Positions 22,220-33,113 of a stretch of DNA of 37,852 nucleotides are shown here, piece after piece; the stretch's first letter is position 1, and each line of letters begins with the position of its first letter. Source of the stretch: Plantago elongata (lineage: Eukaryota > Streptophyta > Magnoliopsida > Lamiales > Plantaginaceae); contig JAYMSP010000994.1 in NCBI GenBank assembly GCA_036897095.1, forward strand, positions 1 through 37,852, given 5' to 3'. The notes beneath the pieces are model-generated. The model had not been told where the DNA came from and made no database searches. It worked only from the letters and a program-made list of their open reading frames with translations. Made by a program: the position numbers and the translations under genes.

Positions 22220-22692
22220 ATCCGAAATGATTCGACTCGAACTTGAAAGTTGATCTGAAATTATCATGTCTGTCATATTAAAAAATGACCCTATATCTAA
22301 TTCAAATTTGAAAATGACCCGAAATTGTCATACTCGAAAATGACAAGAAACACAAATTGACCCGGTGTATCCGAAATGACCCGATCCGAAGAGGCCCGAT
22401 TAGAATGGTATGAATAGACCTGATCCGAAATGACCTAAATTAGAATTGGCCTAAAACCTCCCGACCCGAAATGACCCGAGATTAAAATTGACCTAAAACC
22501 TCCCGACCCGAAATGACCCGAGATTAGAATTGACCCGAAATGACCCGATCTGAATTGACCCAAATCATTCGGTCCGAAATGACCCGAATTAAAATTGACC
22601 CAGAATCATTCGATCCGAAATGACTCGAATTAGAATTGACCCGAATCATCTTATGCGTACTCAAACGATCCGAAATGATCTGAATTAGATTT
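22220..22692. repeat. Minisatellite array of CCGAAATGACC units (array 1)
   Basis: Irregular tandem array built from CCGAAATGACCCGA and GAATTAGAATTGACC blocks. It includes a near-perfect duplication of a segment of about 50 bp (CTAAAACCTCCCGACCCG at about 22451 and 22493). The minus strand stays open over part of it and would give repeats of the S-D-R-M-I-W-V-N-S type; this is a by-product of the low complexity. Confidence 0.85.
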
Positions 22693-23234
22693 GACGTGAA
22701 ATTACAAGTATCACAATGCATTCCATTATTAGATGGCACATCTTAAAGCATGAACCTCTTATAACTTGTTGATTTGATGTAAAGGGAATAACCTAAAGTT
22801 ATTGTATATAACTAAATTGAAAGTAAATGTAGGTGTGATTGAATTGCATTAAATACATCAAGCAGTTAAGTCATATTAGTATACATTCTCCATTTACAAG
22901 TATACTCTTCATTTACAATTGAATAATTCACTTGCAGAGACATTATAGTATTCATTAACGGGTCTAAGACAAAAATACAATATAAGAAGAAACATGATTA
23001 TTAAAATGAAAATGATTACAAAGATGATAATATGGTACATTTCCCTGAAGCATATTCATATTAAGTAGCAACTAATTACATTCTCATGTTTTTTGTCAAT
23101 TCAAACCCAAAGTCACAAACTCTAATTAGAGAAGTCTTTCACAGGTTAGAAGTTAGAACAAAGAGACTTTCAACATTAACAAAGATATCATTGTATAGTA
23201 CATTAAAAATGTGCATAGCATAAAACTACCTCAA
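22693..23234. other. Spacer between two related minisatellite arrays
   Basis: AT-rich, no gene. It separates two arrays of the same motif family and could be an insertion that split one ancestral array, although no target duplication was seen. Confidence 0.4.
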
Positions 23235-23558
23235 TATTCGACCCAAAACAATTCGAAATATTTTAGTTTGAAAACGACCCAAATCCGAAAATATTTGACC
23301 CGAAACAATCCAAGCTTTTTTAATCCGAAATTACCCAAACCCGAATAACACGCAAATACAAAAATAGTCGACCCGAACTAATCCGATTTTTTTACACCGA
23401 AAAAACCCAAATCCAAAAAACATCCGAACCCGAAGTGATCCGGACGTAATCCGGTCATCACCCGAACTCGATCCGAAAATGATCCGGAATAAAAAGTAGA
23501 CGAGAATGACCCAATCCAAATTGACCCGATCCGAACCCGTTTTGAATGACCCGATTAT
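23235..23558. repeat. CCGAAA-type minisatellite array (array 2)
   Basis: Same motif family as the array at 22220-22692 but more diverged. Units of the form ACCCGAAACAATCC, ATCCGAAAATG and GACCCGATCCGAA recur every 15-25 bp, ending at ATGACCCGATTATC. Confidence 0.8.
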
Positions 23559-24479
23559 CAAATTTAGTTATCATGAGTAAAATAATATTGGAATTATAAT
23601 CATGTCGACTTTGAAATTTAAAGGAATTTCTTTATATATTTTAATTATGAGGCCGGGCGAATTGTAAAAAAGCCCAACCATGTCACGTTCAATTAATTAG
23701 GCACCTTATAATGTGTGTACAAACTACAAACCACTCAAGTTCTTCACCTCGAAACCCCGATACACGAATCCGATATCTTCAGACTACAATGGACCATCAA
23801 CTAACCACCATTTAACTTCCCTTTTACTTTTTGGGATGTACATACGAAATTGTCTGAAACTAAACATTTGTGCCAAAAAGAATTAATGTAGTATGACATA
23901 TATTAAATAAAGTAAGGAAGATTACTTTTTCCCTTTTTCAACTAAAAATAAATAATTCAAATCCTTAATTTATTAATTAAAATTAAAACATCTCATCAAC
24001 TAAATTATATTTCATTATCAATAAAATAAAAAAGTATTAAAGACTAAAAAAATTAAAAAATAAAAGTAAAAATTCAAATAGAAATAGTAAAAAATTACTA
24101 TTATAATTTTAAACTTAATCTTATTTTCTTTTAAAGGTTAAAAATTACAACTACTACTTACTTTACTCTTATACCAACACTAGTTTAGTCATAAACCACT
24201 TTATGCCTCCATCAGAATTGAACCCTAAATCTCCTCCTCTTCGCTTCAGCTCCATTTCACTACACAACCTTATGACTTTCAAACTTAAATTTCAATTGAG
24301 TTAATGTATATACAGTTGAGTTCGTTTCGAAGTTTTGAATTAACGAATAGTTTTTTTTTAAACAGTTAAAGGACGAATCAAACCCCCAACTAAATAAACG
24401 AATAGTAATTAAGTAGGAACTGTATATACAGTGTCAGATGAAAAATTAATTCGAAATGAAAATTGTGAAGCTGGTTAGC
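23559..24479. other. Intergenic, no gene recognised
   Basis: AT-rich. A small frame at 24204 (MPPSELNPKSPPLRFSS) has an N-terminus of unremarkable composition and no splice partner. It is noted but not called. Confidence 0.4.
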
Positions 24480-24727
24480 TTAATATCATAGGAAGTAATG
24501 GAACATGATATACTAGAAACGCTGGAATAAGGATAAACAATGTGTGGTGTTAGAGTGTATTGGAGACACTTGAATATAACACTGGAGTTATGTGGTGTGG
24601 CGACAACACTGAAGACACAAGAGATAGTTAGAAGTCGAATCTAACTGGGATTCCTTTTACTTGGCGACGAAATTTTCTTTTCTAGTTAGAATATAATTTG
24701 TTTCTGGTTAGGAAAAAAGATATATAT

Positions 24728-24758
<31 letters not shown>

Positions 24759-25000
24759 CATGTGTGTGTGTGCGCGCGCGCGCGCGAACACATTGACATT
24801 TCTTGAGAGAAACACGGTGAGGAAGACCTCGACAATTAATAGTTTGGATTGATTCCTTATGTACTGTATTTTGGTTCTTGATTAATAGAAATTTTGATTA
24901 TTCCGTAGACGTAGACATTGCCACCACGTAAATCTTATGTTGTGTATTTACTTATTATCTTTTACATTTATTTAATAATTAATGTAAAAATTATTAAATT
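24480..25000 (+). mobile_element. Possible Copia LTR fragment
   Basis: The segment after 24785 (GAGAGAAACACGGTGAGGAA, then CCACGTAAATCTTATGTTGT and TTTACTTATTATC) resembles the U5 end of plant Copia LTRs as I know them. No coding region, primer-binding site or second LTR follows, and the left edge is unknown. A solo or truncated LTR is likely but not proven. Confidence 0.35.
24720..24786. repeat. Compound microsatellite (TA)n-(CATA)n-(TG)n-(CG)n
   Basis: Continuous change of simple repeat: TA steps 24720-24730, CATA units 24731-24752, TG dinucleotides about 24760-24771, then CG dinucleotides about 24773-24786. Alternating purine-pyrimidine runs of TG and CG readily form Z-DNA, and the site should be length-polymorphic. 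Confidence 0.97.
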
Positions 25001-27691
25001 GAATTGGGTTGATTTGTATTGGAACCTAACAATAATTTTGAACTCGAATTAAATTACAACCATTATATTATAAAGAGAGCGAAAGAGAAACGTCATTTTC
25101 AAATGACAGGGCAGCCTAACCATTCGCAGTTTAATCGTAGCATCAGAATGATCTCAAGTTTGCGTAAGATTCCAGAATCATTAAGCGGCTACTTTAATCC
25201 TTAATTACGTGATTAACTACTAATAATATATAGTTGTTAAATTATGTACTATTCCGATCTTAATCACATAAACTTTTGCATGAAAGCTCCAACTTTTATT
25301 GAGTACATTTTGTAGTTGGTACTAATGCGGAACCAAAGTCCTCATAGGATGAAGTACACTAGGTAGCTATACTATAAACTTAGAAAATCACTCAAAAACC
25401 AAACCCTAATCATTATCCCATGTATTATCCAGAAAAATTATGTATTTGTTTTGTCACATTATTCGATATAGGATGCATTGTATCACACCAAATGTAACCC
25501 AGGACCGTCTTCGAAAATTAAAGAATTCTGTACAAAAAAATTAAACGAGGCCCAACACTATTTAGCACAGATATCTCCTGCAAACGAAGAATCCTTAAAT
25601 TATTTTTCATTTTAGCAATATTTATAAGTTTTGTTTTCCTGAAAGCAAAAAATGAGTTATAGGTTGGAGGTTTCCCATGAAAGAGTAGAACTATAATAGA
25701 CTGTTGTCCGTATTGTCATTTTAATAAAATCAGTTTAAAGGGAAATGTAATATATAGAGTAACAAAATGTCTTTCTTCAATGGTCAAGCAGAGCTGAAAC
25801 GAACTATCCTGAAAAAGTAATTGTGAGCAAGAAATGAGTGTGAGGGTTTATCATAATCATGTAGTTCACAGGATGGGAAGTCAGTTTGCAGACCTCAAAT
25901 GTTCTTATTTGCTGCTACTATTTAATTTGTTGGAGTAGACTTTGTTTCAGTAGTCGCTACTGTTGCATTCATTAAACAGGAGAACTACTGCTACAATGCA
26001 TGTTGTCTCAAGAGGGACGGTGACTAATGCAACCAAAAGGTTATATAGATAATGGTGATGGCAGTTGGGAATGCTCATACTGTAACTAAACAATGAAGGA
26101 TATTGAGGAGAGGTATATCCTTCAACTTGCAAGGGAAAACATATATACATATCCTGGTTATACTAATTTGCACTACAAAAATCCATTGCATATTTAGAAT
26201 AGCATTAGCTTTTTTAGGTTCATGAAGAAAAAAAAATATTAGAGAAGGGTGAAATACCAGTCCTAGTGACAGAGAGTACATATATTCGGATAAAACAAAG
26301 CAATGCTCCCAAAAACTTCGAAGAAGATGAGGAATATATGTCATTCTAAAGAGCATTTGATGACATAGTGAAAATGTGCATCACAGGTTCTTGTGCAAGT
26401 TATTCCCAAATTCTGTAGAAACAAACTTAAGCCCTCTAGGATCATACAAGCCAAAGTTTTGTAAAAGTAACTATATTATACAACAGGTTTTGTATGAGTA
26501 AGATAAGAAGTACAACTCCACAAAAAATACAGAGGCAGGACATTCCAATTTAGAACGAACTGAGGTATGCATTTCATCGAACACATGGAAGGCAAGAATA
26601 ATAAAATCTCTACAGCATATTCAGAAATTTTTTTTGAAGAAAGTACAATTTCAAGCGAAGAGTTTAACTCAAATTAGTTCGGCCACCGGAATCCAACTGA
26701 TGATAGTCGATGATGAAGAGTCGTCGTGATTATGGAAAGTTTCACCACAATTGATATTTGTGAGGAACACACAGTCCCACAAGTGGGTTACTTCAGAGGA
26801 ATTGAACGATTTCTTCGATATTTGAGAAATTGAATGGATAGTTTAATAGAAGTTGAGAGGAATTAGGTTGGAGATTGAAGAAGCAAGAAGAAATCGAGAA
26901 AGTGTAATTCCTCCGGGCAGTAGAAATCGAGAAGTGGACTAGGCTGCAGAAATCAACCCAGCATTCCTCCAGGTTGCAAAATGGGCCATAGGTATTGGGC
27001 CTTGGGGGCCCCTGGCAAGCTGAGGCCCTGTGCGGTTGGGCTTATCGCTCTGGGCCTTAGCCGAGCCTGTGTAAACCCAAAATTTATACAATTTCAATTG
27101 TTTGAATCAATACGCCGAGATGTTTAATAAAGTGAATTAAAAAAGATTGTATACATTTGTTAAGTTGTAACTTTTCAATTAATAAGTTAATATGTCATTA
27201 ATCAAACAAATACCATATTGATATTATGATTACTTATATCGGCTCAAAATTTAGTGTGTGAATCGTTACACACTTAACCTTGGCCCAAAAGAGTTAAGTA
27301 CACTCAGTTGTGCCTAGCATAAGCTTTTAATGAGAAGATTAATTCAGATTTCAGTGTACTCTACTTAAATCGTTAATTGGTTTGGTTTGGAAGGTTGATG
27401 GTGAAAGGGACAATAATTAATGTATAAAGATAGCTTCCGGGATTGGATTAGACATTAATCACGAGATACAATTTTTATACTGTCAAGTATCAACAATTGA
27501 TTCACTTATTACAATGTCTAATAATAATATATCATCTCTTACATGAATTATATATTTCACATAAAGAAATTCTCCTGTAACAGTGATATTGACCACTTTT
27601 TTTGTCCCGATATATGGATGTTATACACTCAAAAAGTGTATCACCTTTTTTCTAAGACAACGAATATATATAACAACGATTAGAAATGTTA
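25001..27691. other. Intergenic, no gene recognised
   Basis: About 2.7 kb without supportable coding exons. The minus strand of 25950-26960 is less AT-rich, with UTR-like pyrimidine tracts (complement of 26680-26930) and short frames, as expected of a decayed transcribed unit or non-coding RNA, but nothing is identifiable. A GC-rich patch at 26983-27070 (TTGGGGGCCCCTGGCAAGC) looks like part of a dispersed repeat. Confidence 0.4.
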
Positions 27692-27700
27692 CTTATTAAT

Positions 27701-28144
27701 AGGGATGAAGCTTTCGTCCAGAATATTTATCTACCTCGTATCTTAATATGTTTAATTTAAAATTATAAAAATAATTATTTTAAAATTTAAATTAATAGAT
27801 ATAAAACATATCACATTTATAAAGAATATCAAATTTTTTCTAAATATTATCAAAGTTATATTTTAACATTATTATTATTATATATGTATATTATTCAAAA
27901 ATCAAACATTTTAACTAATTTGTACTAAAAATTATTTAAAAATAAATAAAAAAGTATATAAATATTATAATTTTTTACAAATATAATGAATACAACCCCT
28001 CAAAATGTATTGTATGGATGTGTTAGTAGGAAAATAGACCGTGTTAATTGTTAAAATGTTAAATTTAAGATATATATGGACGGAAAATTTCGAAATCGAT
28101 CCCGTGCCGAGCACGGGGTACCACCAAGGATAGCTTCATCCGTG
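27701..28144. mobile_element. Non-autonomous Mutator-like element, 444 bp
   Basis: Bounded by a perfect 9-bp direct duplication CTTATTAAT at 27692-27700 and 28145-28153. Short inverted ends share GGATGAAGCT (27703-27712, and the complement at 28133-28142). The interior is very AT-rich and non-coding except for a GC-rich perfect hairpin near the right end: CCCGTGC, loop CGA, GCACGGG at 28101-28117. The 9-bp duplication points to the Mutator superfamily; the subterminal hairpin is also seen in Helitrons, but the inverted ends and duplication argue against that. Confidence 0.75.
28101..28117. repeat. Perfect GC hairpin, 7-bp stem, 3-nt loop
   Basis: CCCGTGC CGA GCACGGG inside the 444-bp element, 27 bp from its right end. 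It is a strong stem in otherwise AT-rich DNA, and probably serves as a structural or terminator-like signal of the transposon. Confidence 0.9.
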
Positions 28145-28189
28145 CTTATTAATGGTTATTAGTTATTAGGCTTAATAGTGTAATTTGGC

Positions 28190-28980
28190 TGAGGGAAAGT
28201 TCGTGGACTAGAGTCTTACAGTTCGTCTAGGATCATGAGTCGTAGATCTTAGAGTTAAGTCCTTTCTTTGTTAGTACAGAGCTTAGGTCGTCTACGGTTC
28301 AATGTCTCAGTTCGGGACTAGGGGCTGTTGTGGAGAAAGTCGTCGTCGTGAGGATGGAGTGAGGTAGGTACTTCGTGAAACATGAGTGAGGGCCGTCGTG
28401 AGGAATGGAAGGTCCTTCGTGAGACACCTAAAAAAGAGGGGAGTGGTTAGACCCTTTTGGTCCAATTTGACTAAGACAAAACGGACTTCAGACTTTAACA
28501 TATATGAGGTTAGGAGAACTGAGTCTCGGACCTCACAGTCTAGAGAATTAAATATTTAATAGTAGTTGCGTACCTTAATGACGAGTAAATGATATTTATA
28601 GTAGAAGATCGTCGGATCTCGGGTACTAACACACCGAACTTTTGTCGACCTAGCAGGATGATGACATGTATTACTAGAGGGTAGTGGTGCGTGAAACACT
28701 ATCACATTGATAATGACATGTGCTTCCTTAATTGAGGGCCGTTATGTGGGTTTTGGCATGTCGGCCTCCTTGTCATTGACTCCTTATCTCAAATGGTTTG
28801 TGGGAGACAATTACTCCTCGCCTCGACCCCATAGCTCTAGTGGCGGTCACGAGGGAAAGGCGACTAGCTCGTTCTTGCTTGGTGAGTCGTGGACGCATTA
28901 TCGCGACTTTAGGAGGCTGGACTATATTGTACCTATCAGGACTAAAATGAAATTTTGATAACTCATAACCTGTACTCACT
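28190..28980 (-). mobile_element. LTR-like fragment, copy 2 of a dispersed pair
   Basis: Diverged homologue of 12250-13070, with the same order of GTTAGACCC, CTAAGACAAA, GAGTAAATG and TATTTATAGTAGAA. On the minus strand this gives a TATA box (complement of 28593-28600). The frames in this region on both strands lack family motifs and are taken as chance. No element ends or coding region found. Confidence 0.5.
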
Positions 28981-29517
28981 CCTTTTGTAAGAAATTAGTG
29001 TTAGAGTCCATTGATAATTTAAGATGAGGGGTTAAAATATACTTTGACAAAATATTAGAAGGTTGTAATTTTAGTTGTAAAATATATAATTCATTGTAAA
29101 TTTAAAAGTTTTTGTTATTTGTTGAATGTCGTTAGATAGCTTCATTTCTTAATTTTTAATATAAAGTTATATAGGACAGTAAAAAAATGAGATTTTACGA
29201 CGTTTTGCGATGTAATATATAATAATCATCAAAATTGGTTGGTTTAGTAAGTACTCTATTTTTTATTTCATATTAGACAAATTTGTACAACCATTCATTG
29301 TTACGATTGCTTTAAAATTCTTACTGTTTTTATCATTTATTACCATTGGTCGTTGTTATTACTTTTACCATGGGTAATTTGGCCGTTACAATCTTAACGT
29401 GGGAAGATGAGACAGCTGGTTTAACAACCAACACATCTATTGGTGCAATCGCCTATTTCTGCGGAAACACTCTAGTTGGATCACGTAAGGGATGATTGAG
29501 GTATTTTCCCTCAATCG
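28981..29517. other. Intergenic, nothing recognised
   Basis: AT-rich spacer. A short palindrome GATTGAGG-TATTTTC-CCTCAATC lies at about 29494-29516, just before the CT microsatellite. Confidence 0.4.
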
Positions 29518-29535
29518 TATCTCTCTCTCTCTCTC
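29518..29535. repeat. CT dinucleotide microsatellite
   Basis: About nine CT units immediately before the left end of MITE copy B2. Confidence 0.95.
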
Positions 29536-29538
29536 AAC

Positions 29539-29762
29539 AATGCCCGTTTGAATGCTATTCGAATATTTTATGTTTATTATGGTATTTAAATGCTGAAGAT
29601 CGAAATGACTGTAGCAACATTTTTCTCTACCTATATAACAAACCTATAATACCCTATCCAATTACAATTCTATACCAAACACAATTTTAACAATCCAACT
29701 ACAATTCCGATCACTATTCAGACATTTAAATTGGGGCTTGAAGTCGCATGTCAATCAGCCCC
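29539..29762. mobile_element. MITE family B, copy B2
   Basis: About 224 bp, collinear with 21622-21851, ending ATGTCAATCAGCCCC. The last 15 bases match the right TIR of the Tourist-like elements at 18642 and 20423. The left end next to the CT microsatellite lacks a matching GGGG, so it may be truncated or the CT tract may have replaced it. Confidence 0.75.
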
Positions 29763-30485
29763 TATGTTACCGATTGATCGTTGCTTTCCGATTAATTTTT
29801 CTGTTTATCGTTGGTTGTAACCTTTGTTAGATTTTATATTGAATTTGGTTATACTTTCAGTTGCTTAATTGTGTAATCAACACCTGGAGAATTGGGTCAT
29901 AACATTCATGGAATGGAGAAATATAAGCAATAAACAACAAATCACTAATTTGATCTGATTGAAGCAACAATGATCTAATTACATACTATACAATTACTAC
30001 TACAAGGTGACCAAATCAAGTCAGAATTAGGAAACAAAAACATTACGAACATTGAACTCATCATCTACAACACAAACCACTCAAAAGCTACCAATGACCA
30101 ATCTATATATCTCCATGCCTGAAATCCAATCCAACAGGTATGACCTTAGAAATCCATGAGGCAAATAGCCAAATACTTACAGAAGGGTAAGTATATATTA
30201 CTTACATGGCTAACATTTCAAGCTAGCCATGAAAAAATTTATACAATAAGAAAAAAAAACCCTTCTTCAAAATGAACCCCATAGCAAAACGGGCGTTTTT
30301 CCTTGTGATGATTTCAGATATGGTATAGATTGTATAACAAGGTTTCGAAACCCTATAATCGCTGAGAAAAAAACATACTGAGGCCTGTTCTGGATTAAGA
30401 ATGACAGAGATTATAGACTGGACTATATATGTTAGATCACAAATCAGTCTAATCCAGATGAGACCTTAAATTACATATGATCATC
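29763..30485. other. 3' flank of the bHLH gene
   Basis: Contains the 3' UTR and polyadenylation region of the minus-strand bHLH gene, extent unknown. No other gene seen. Confidence 0.5.
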
Positions 30486-32399
30486 CTAGTTGAGAGCTGT
30501 ATGTAATCTGTTTACTACTTCCTTCATAGTCAACCCAAAATCTTCACACTTCTGCAACAATTACATAAATAGTAAGGATCAGTGAACATTTCTAACAAAA
30601 GATTAATAGTAGTATTGTGGGAGAAAGTCATTTTTGTCCCAAAGTTTGGAGAGTCTGGCATGCGCAATACAATATTTGTTTTCGCCGACACATTTAATCC
30701 TCTATTTTATAATTTCTAGTAATTTTAGATTTTTGGTCGGAAATAAAGAGTAAATAATAAAATAAAGCTCAATTAAAATTACAATAAAAAATGAGAAAAT
30801 AATTAATAAAAATAGTTTCTTCAACTCTAATGAATATATAATCGACCATTTTCTCGTTTTTTTATTGTAATTCTAATTGAGTTTTATTTTTTAATTAAAA
30901 TCAGATTTTTAGTTTTTCTTTTATTATTACGTGGCATCTAGGTGGAAGTTCAAAATGATAGAGTGGAAGTTCAAAATGATAGAGTGTTTGACGATGTTGA
31001 CACCTCAGCTCAGCAGTTAACATGGTCAATGGTTGATTTTTCGACCATAAGATTAAAATTGCCGAAAATTATGAAATAGAAAATTAAATTTACCGACAAA
31101 ATCAAAACCCCTCAAATTTTAGAACTAAAATTGTCTTTTTCTCCCGTATTATTATTATGAGATCATCATGTAGTTAATAACTTTGGTATGGGAACATTCC
31201 TCATGCTCGGTATAAAATTAGGGTTTAATTTTGCAGATGCAAAAACAGAAAATTTAGCTTTGCATACCTGAGAAATTACTGTGATGTGAAGGGAAGAATT
31301 TCCAAAAGACATGACACTGCTATTGACGACTAAGAGATTGAGTTTCTCAACTTGAGATAATGCCTTTTCAAGAATCCCTTTTCTTCTCTCACAATGAAGG
31401 TTAATGAGAACATCATTGTTGCTGAATTTGGCCTCAACTTGTGGGAGCGTAATAGGTTCGTCAGATACGCTCTCTTTTAAAGAAGGAGGTTGGTTTAGTT
31501 CACATTTTTTGACTAATACTACAGATTCCATGGTTTGCTTCTTGGTTTGGTCCTCAAGATTCTTCACTTTATCTTGAAGCTCTTTCATGTGCTTGATTGC
31601 ATCTCCAAGAATTGAAGCCTTGTCCATCTACAATTAATTAATAATCAATTATAATGACTGTGCACCATATAAGACGTACAGTACAGTTATCAGAGTCAGG
31701 AATACCTTTTTCAATCCAGGGACTAGAACAGATAACGCTACGAATCTCTGGTTGAGTTTTTCTCTCCTCCTCCTCTCGGCAAGAATATTATCTCGCGACT
31801 GGACTAGTCTATTCACAGTTACACTGGCTTTCTTTGGTACGGAAGGACGCGATTCTGAGGGGAAAGCTAGGGTACTTGGAGGTGACCATGTATCCTCCTC
31901 AGGTTTAACCATTCCAGTTTTATTAGAAATACATGTACTCCAATTGTTTTCTTGCTTTTGCTGCTTCACCGGCCTATTCGCCTCGAATTGAGACGGTTCA
32001 GCAGGCCGTTTGAAATTTAGGATCTTCGGTTGAGACTGAGACGGATGAACAACTTCATCAAATGCAGATGTAAACGAGACATAACCGAGCTCGTCGAATA
32101 TTGAACTCATTGGACATTCTTGGTAGAACATAGGATCATGATCACCCAATCCCTACATATTGGAAAAATAAAAAGAATGGAATTATGTCAATTAATCAGC
32201 ATTCTCAATCATTGTTACATTAATTTGAACTCATTAACAATGTTACCAGAATATATATAAATTGTTGTGTAACAACTAGTGCAACTATACCAGTTTTATA
32301 TCTTGTTATAAGTGTAAAACCAGATAAGATTGAGTTAAAGAAATTGATGCTCACCATGATTAATTCAGCTGAGCTTCTGTAGTTTGAGGATATCTCCAT
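30486..32399 (-). CDS. bHLH transcription factor, subgroup IVa (bHLH18/19/25-like)
   Basis: Nuclear DNA-binding regulator. Coding exons on the minus strand: 32399-32355, 32152-31706, 31627-31268 and 30551-30486, all introns GT-AG, total 305 residues. Exon 4 is only 22 codons including the stop (ends HTALN). The bHLH spans about residues 133-188: basic region with ILAERRRREK, helix 1 RFVALSVLVPGLKK, helix 2 from MDKASILGDAIKHMKELQ. TMESVVLVKK (32-41 of exon 3) and an ACT-like C-terminal part (about 227-300) are typical of the clade, which includes NAI1 and the saponin regulators TSAR. Oddity: the usual His of the H-E-R DNA-contact triad is Asn137; Glu141 and Arg145 are kept. An ATG two codons upstream (32405) could also start the protein. 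Intron 3 holds a transposon. Target genes are unknown. Confidence 0.95.
30619..31145. mobile_element. Long-TIR element inside intron 3 of the bHLH gene
   Basis: 527 bp starting GGGAGAAAGTC and ending CTTTTTCTCCC. The ends are inverted copies over about 110-120 bp, traceable through TCGCCGACACATTTAAT, TATTTTATAATTT and TTTTGGTCGG against their complements near 31035-31110. It takes up most of the 716-bp intron. Target duplication is unclear (GTATTGT against GTATTATT), so the superfamily is not assigned. It contains a 21-bp tandem duplication (GTGGAAGTTCAAAATGATAG) at about 30942-30984. Confidence 0.65.
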
Positions 32400-32534
32400 G
32401 ATCATTTCCAGTAATTGTGCTTTTCTTTAGCAGATGGATTTTAGAAAACTAATGTGAAGTTTTATTTTTCTCGGTGATGAAAGTTTTGTGTATGTGTGTG
32501 TTTGATTTGCAGATAAAGATTGTAGTAATTTGGT

Positions 32535-32547
32535 CTATATTTATAGG
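32535..32547 (-). promoter_or_regulatory. TATA box of the bHLH gene
   Basis: CCTATAAATATAG on the minus strand, about 135 bp upstream of the start codon at 32399. This implies a 5' UTR of roughly 100 nt. It is the only good TATA match in this stretch. Confidence 0.6.
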
Positions 32548-32999
32548 TAGCAACTAGCAAGTGCAGTATTTAAAAAGTACCAAGTCCCCCATTATTAGCA
32601 TTTGCCTAATTATAGTGTGAACTGGCTTTTAGCAAGAAAGATTGAGCATCTCTTTCATGTATCAACCGTATGAATCATGTTGGATTAGAAAAAACAGAAA
32701 ATGAACCGTTATTATTAATTTATTGCTATTTTTTAATGATGGATGGTCTACACTAGAGCCGCAATTAAATTTTGGGATAATAGGAATTGCTGTTTAACAC
32801 ATGATGATTGGTTCAAATTAAGTTAACTTAGAATATGTTCCTTTTAATTCATAATTTATTCAATTCAATTTCATCTGACTAAGATCAGCTCTGATTAATT
32901 ATTTTTTTAACTAATTGAACTTCGTATTAAAATAAAAATGAAAAGAGAGTACTACAAAGAAAAGTAAAAAAGACTCTCAAGCCGGATAGTCAAGAGAAA
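32548..32999. other. Upstream region of the bHLH gene
   Basis: Promoter-side DNA without another gene. A fragment near 32830-32875 (ATATGTTCCTTTTAATTC, TTCAATTCAATTT) looks like a worn copy of the CAGTT-rich MITE family. Confidence 0.4.
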
Positions 33000-33113
33000 A
33001 ACTTATACTATACTTCAATTTATACTATACTTTAATTTTATTCAATGATTAATTATAATTTATACTATACTTCAATTTTATTCAATGAATTTTAGTTGAA
33101 TAAAACAGAACCT
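33000..33113. mobile_element. CAGTT-type MITE, copy B
   Basis: Ends in TTTAGTTGAATAAAACAGAACC, the same type of terminus as copies at 9044-9177 and 37591-37738. Inside, TATACTATACTTCAATTTTA with ATTCAATGA is present twice. The left end is not clear. Confidence 0.5.

Noticed and set aside
22524-22739. Minus-strand repeat protein encoded in the CCGAAATGACC array
   Set aside because: The repetitive peptide follows from the low-complexity DNA; no start context or homologue.
26075-26356. 93-residue minus-strand frame as a membrane protein gene
   Set aside because: Hydrophobic but without conserved motif, start context or splice partners; AT-rich DNA often gives such frames.
28101-28130. Helitron 3' end (hairpin followed by CTRR)
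   Set aside because: The hairpin is perfect but no CTAG-like end follows at the right distance, and the sequence continues to an inverted end with a 9-bp duplication.
31752-31991. Plus-strand frame opposite bHLH exon 2
   Set aside because: Antisense shadow of the conserved bHLH exon.
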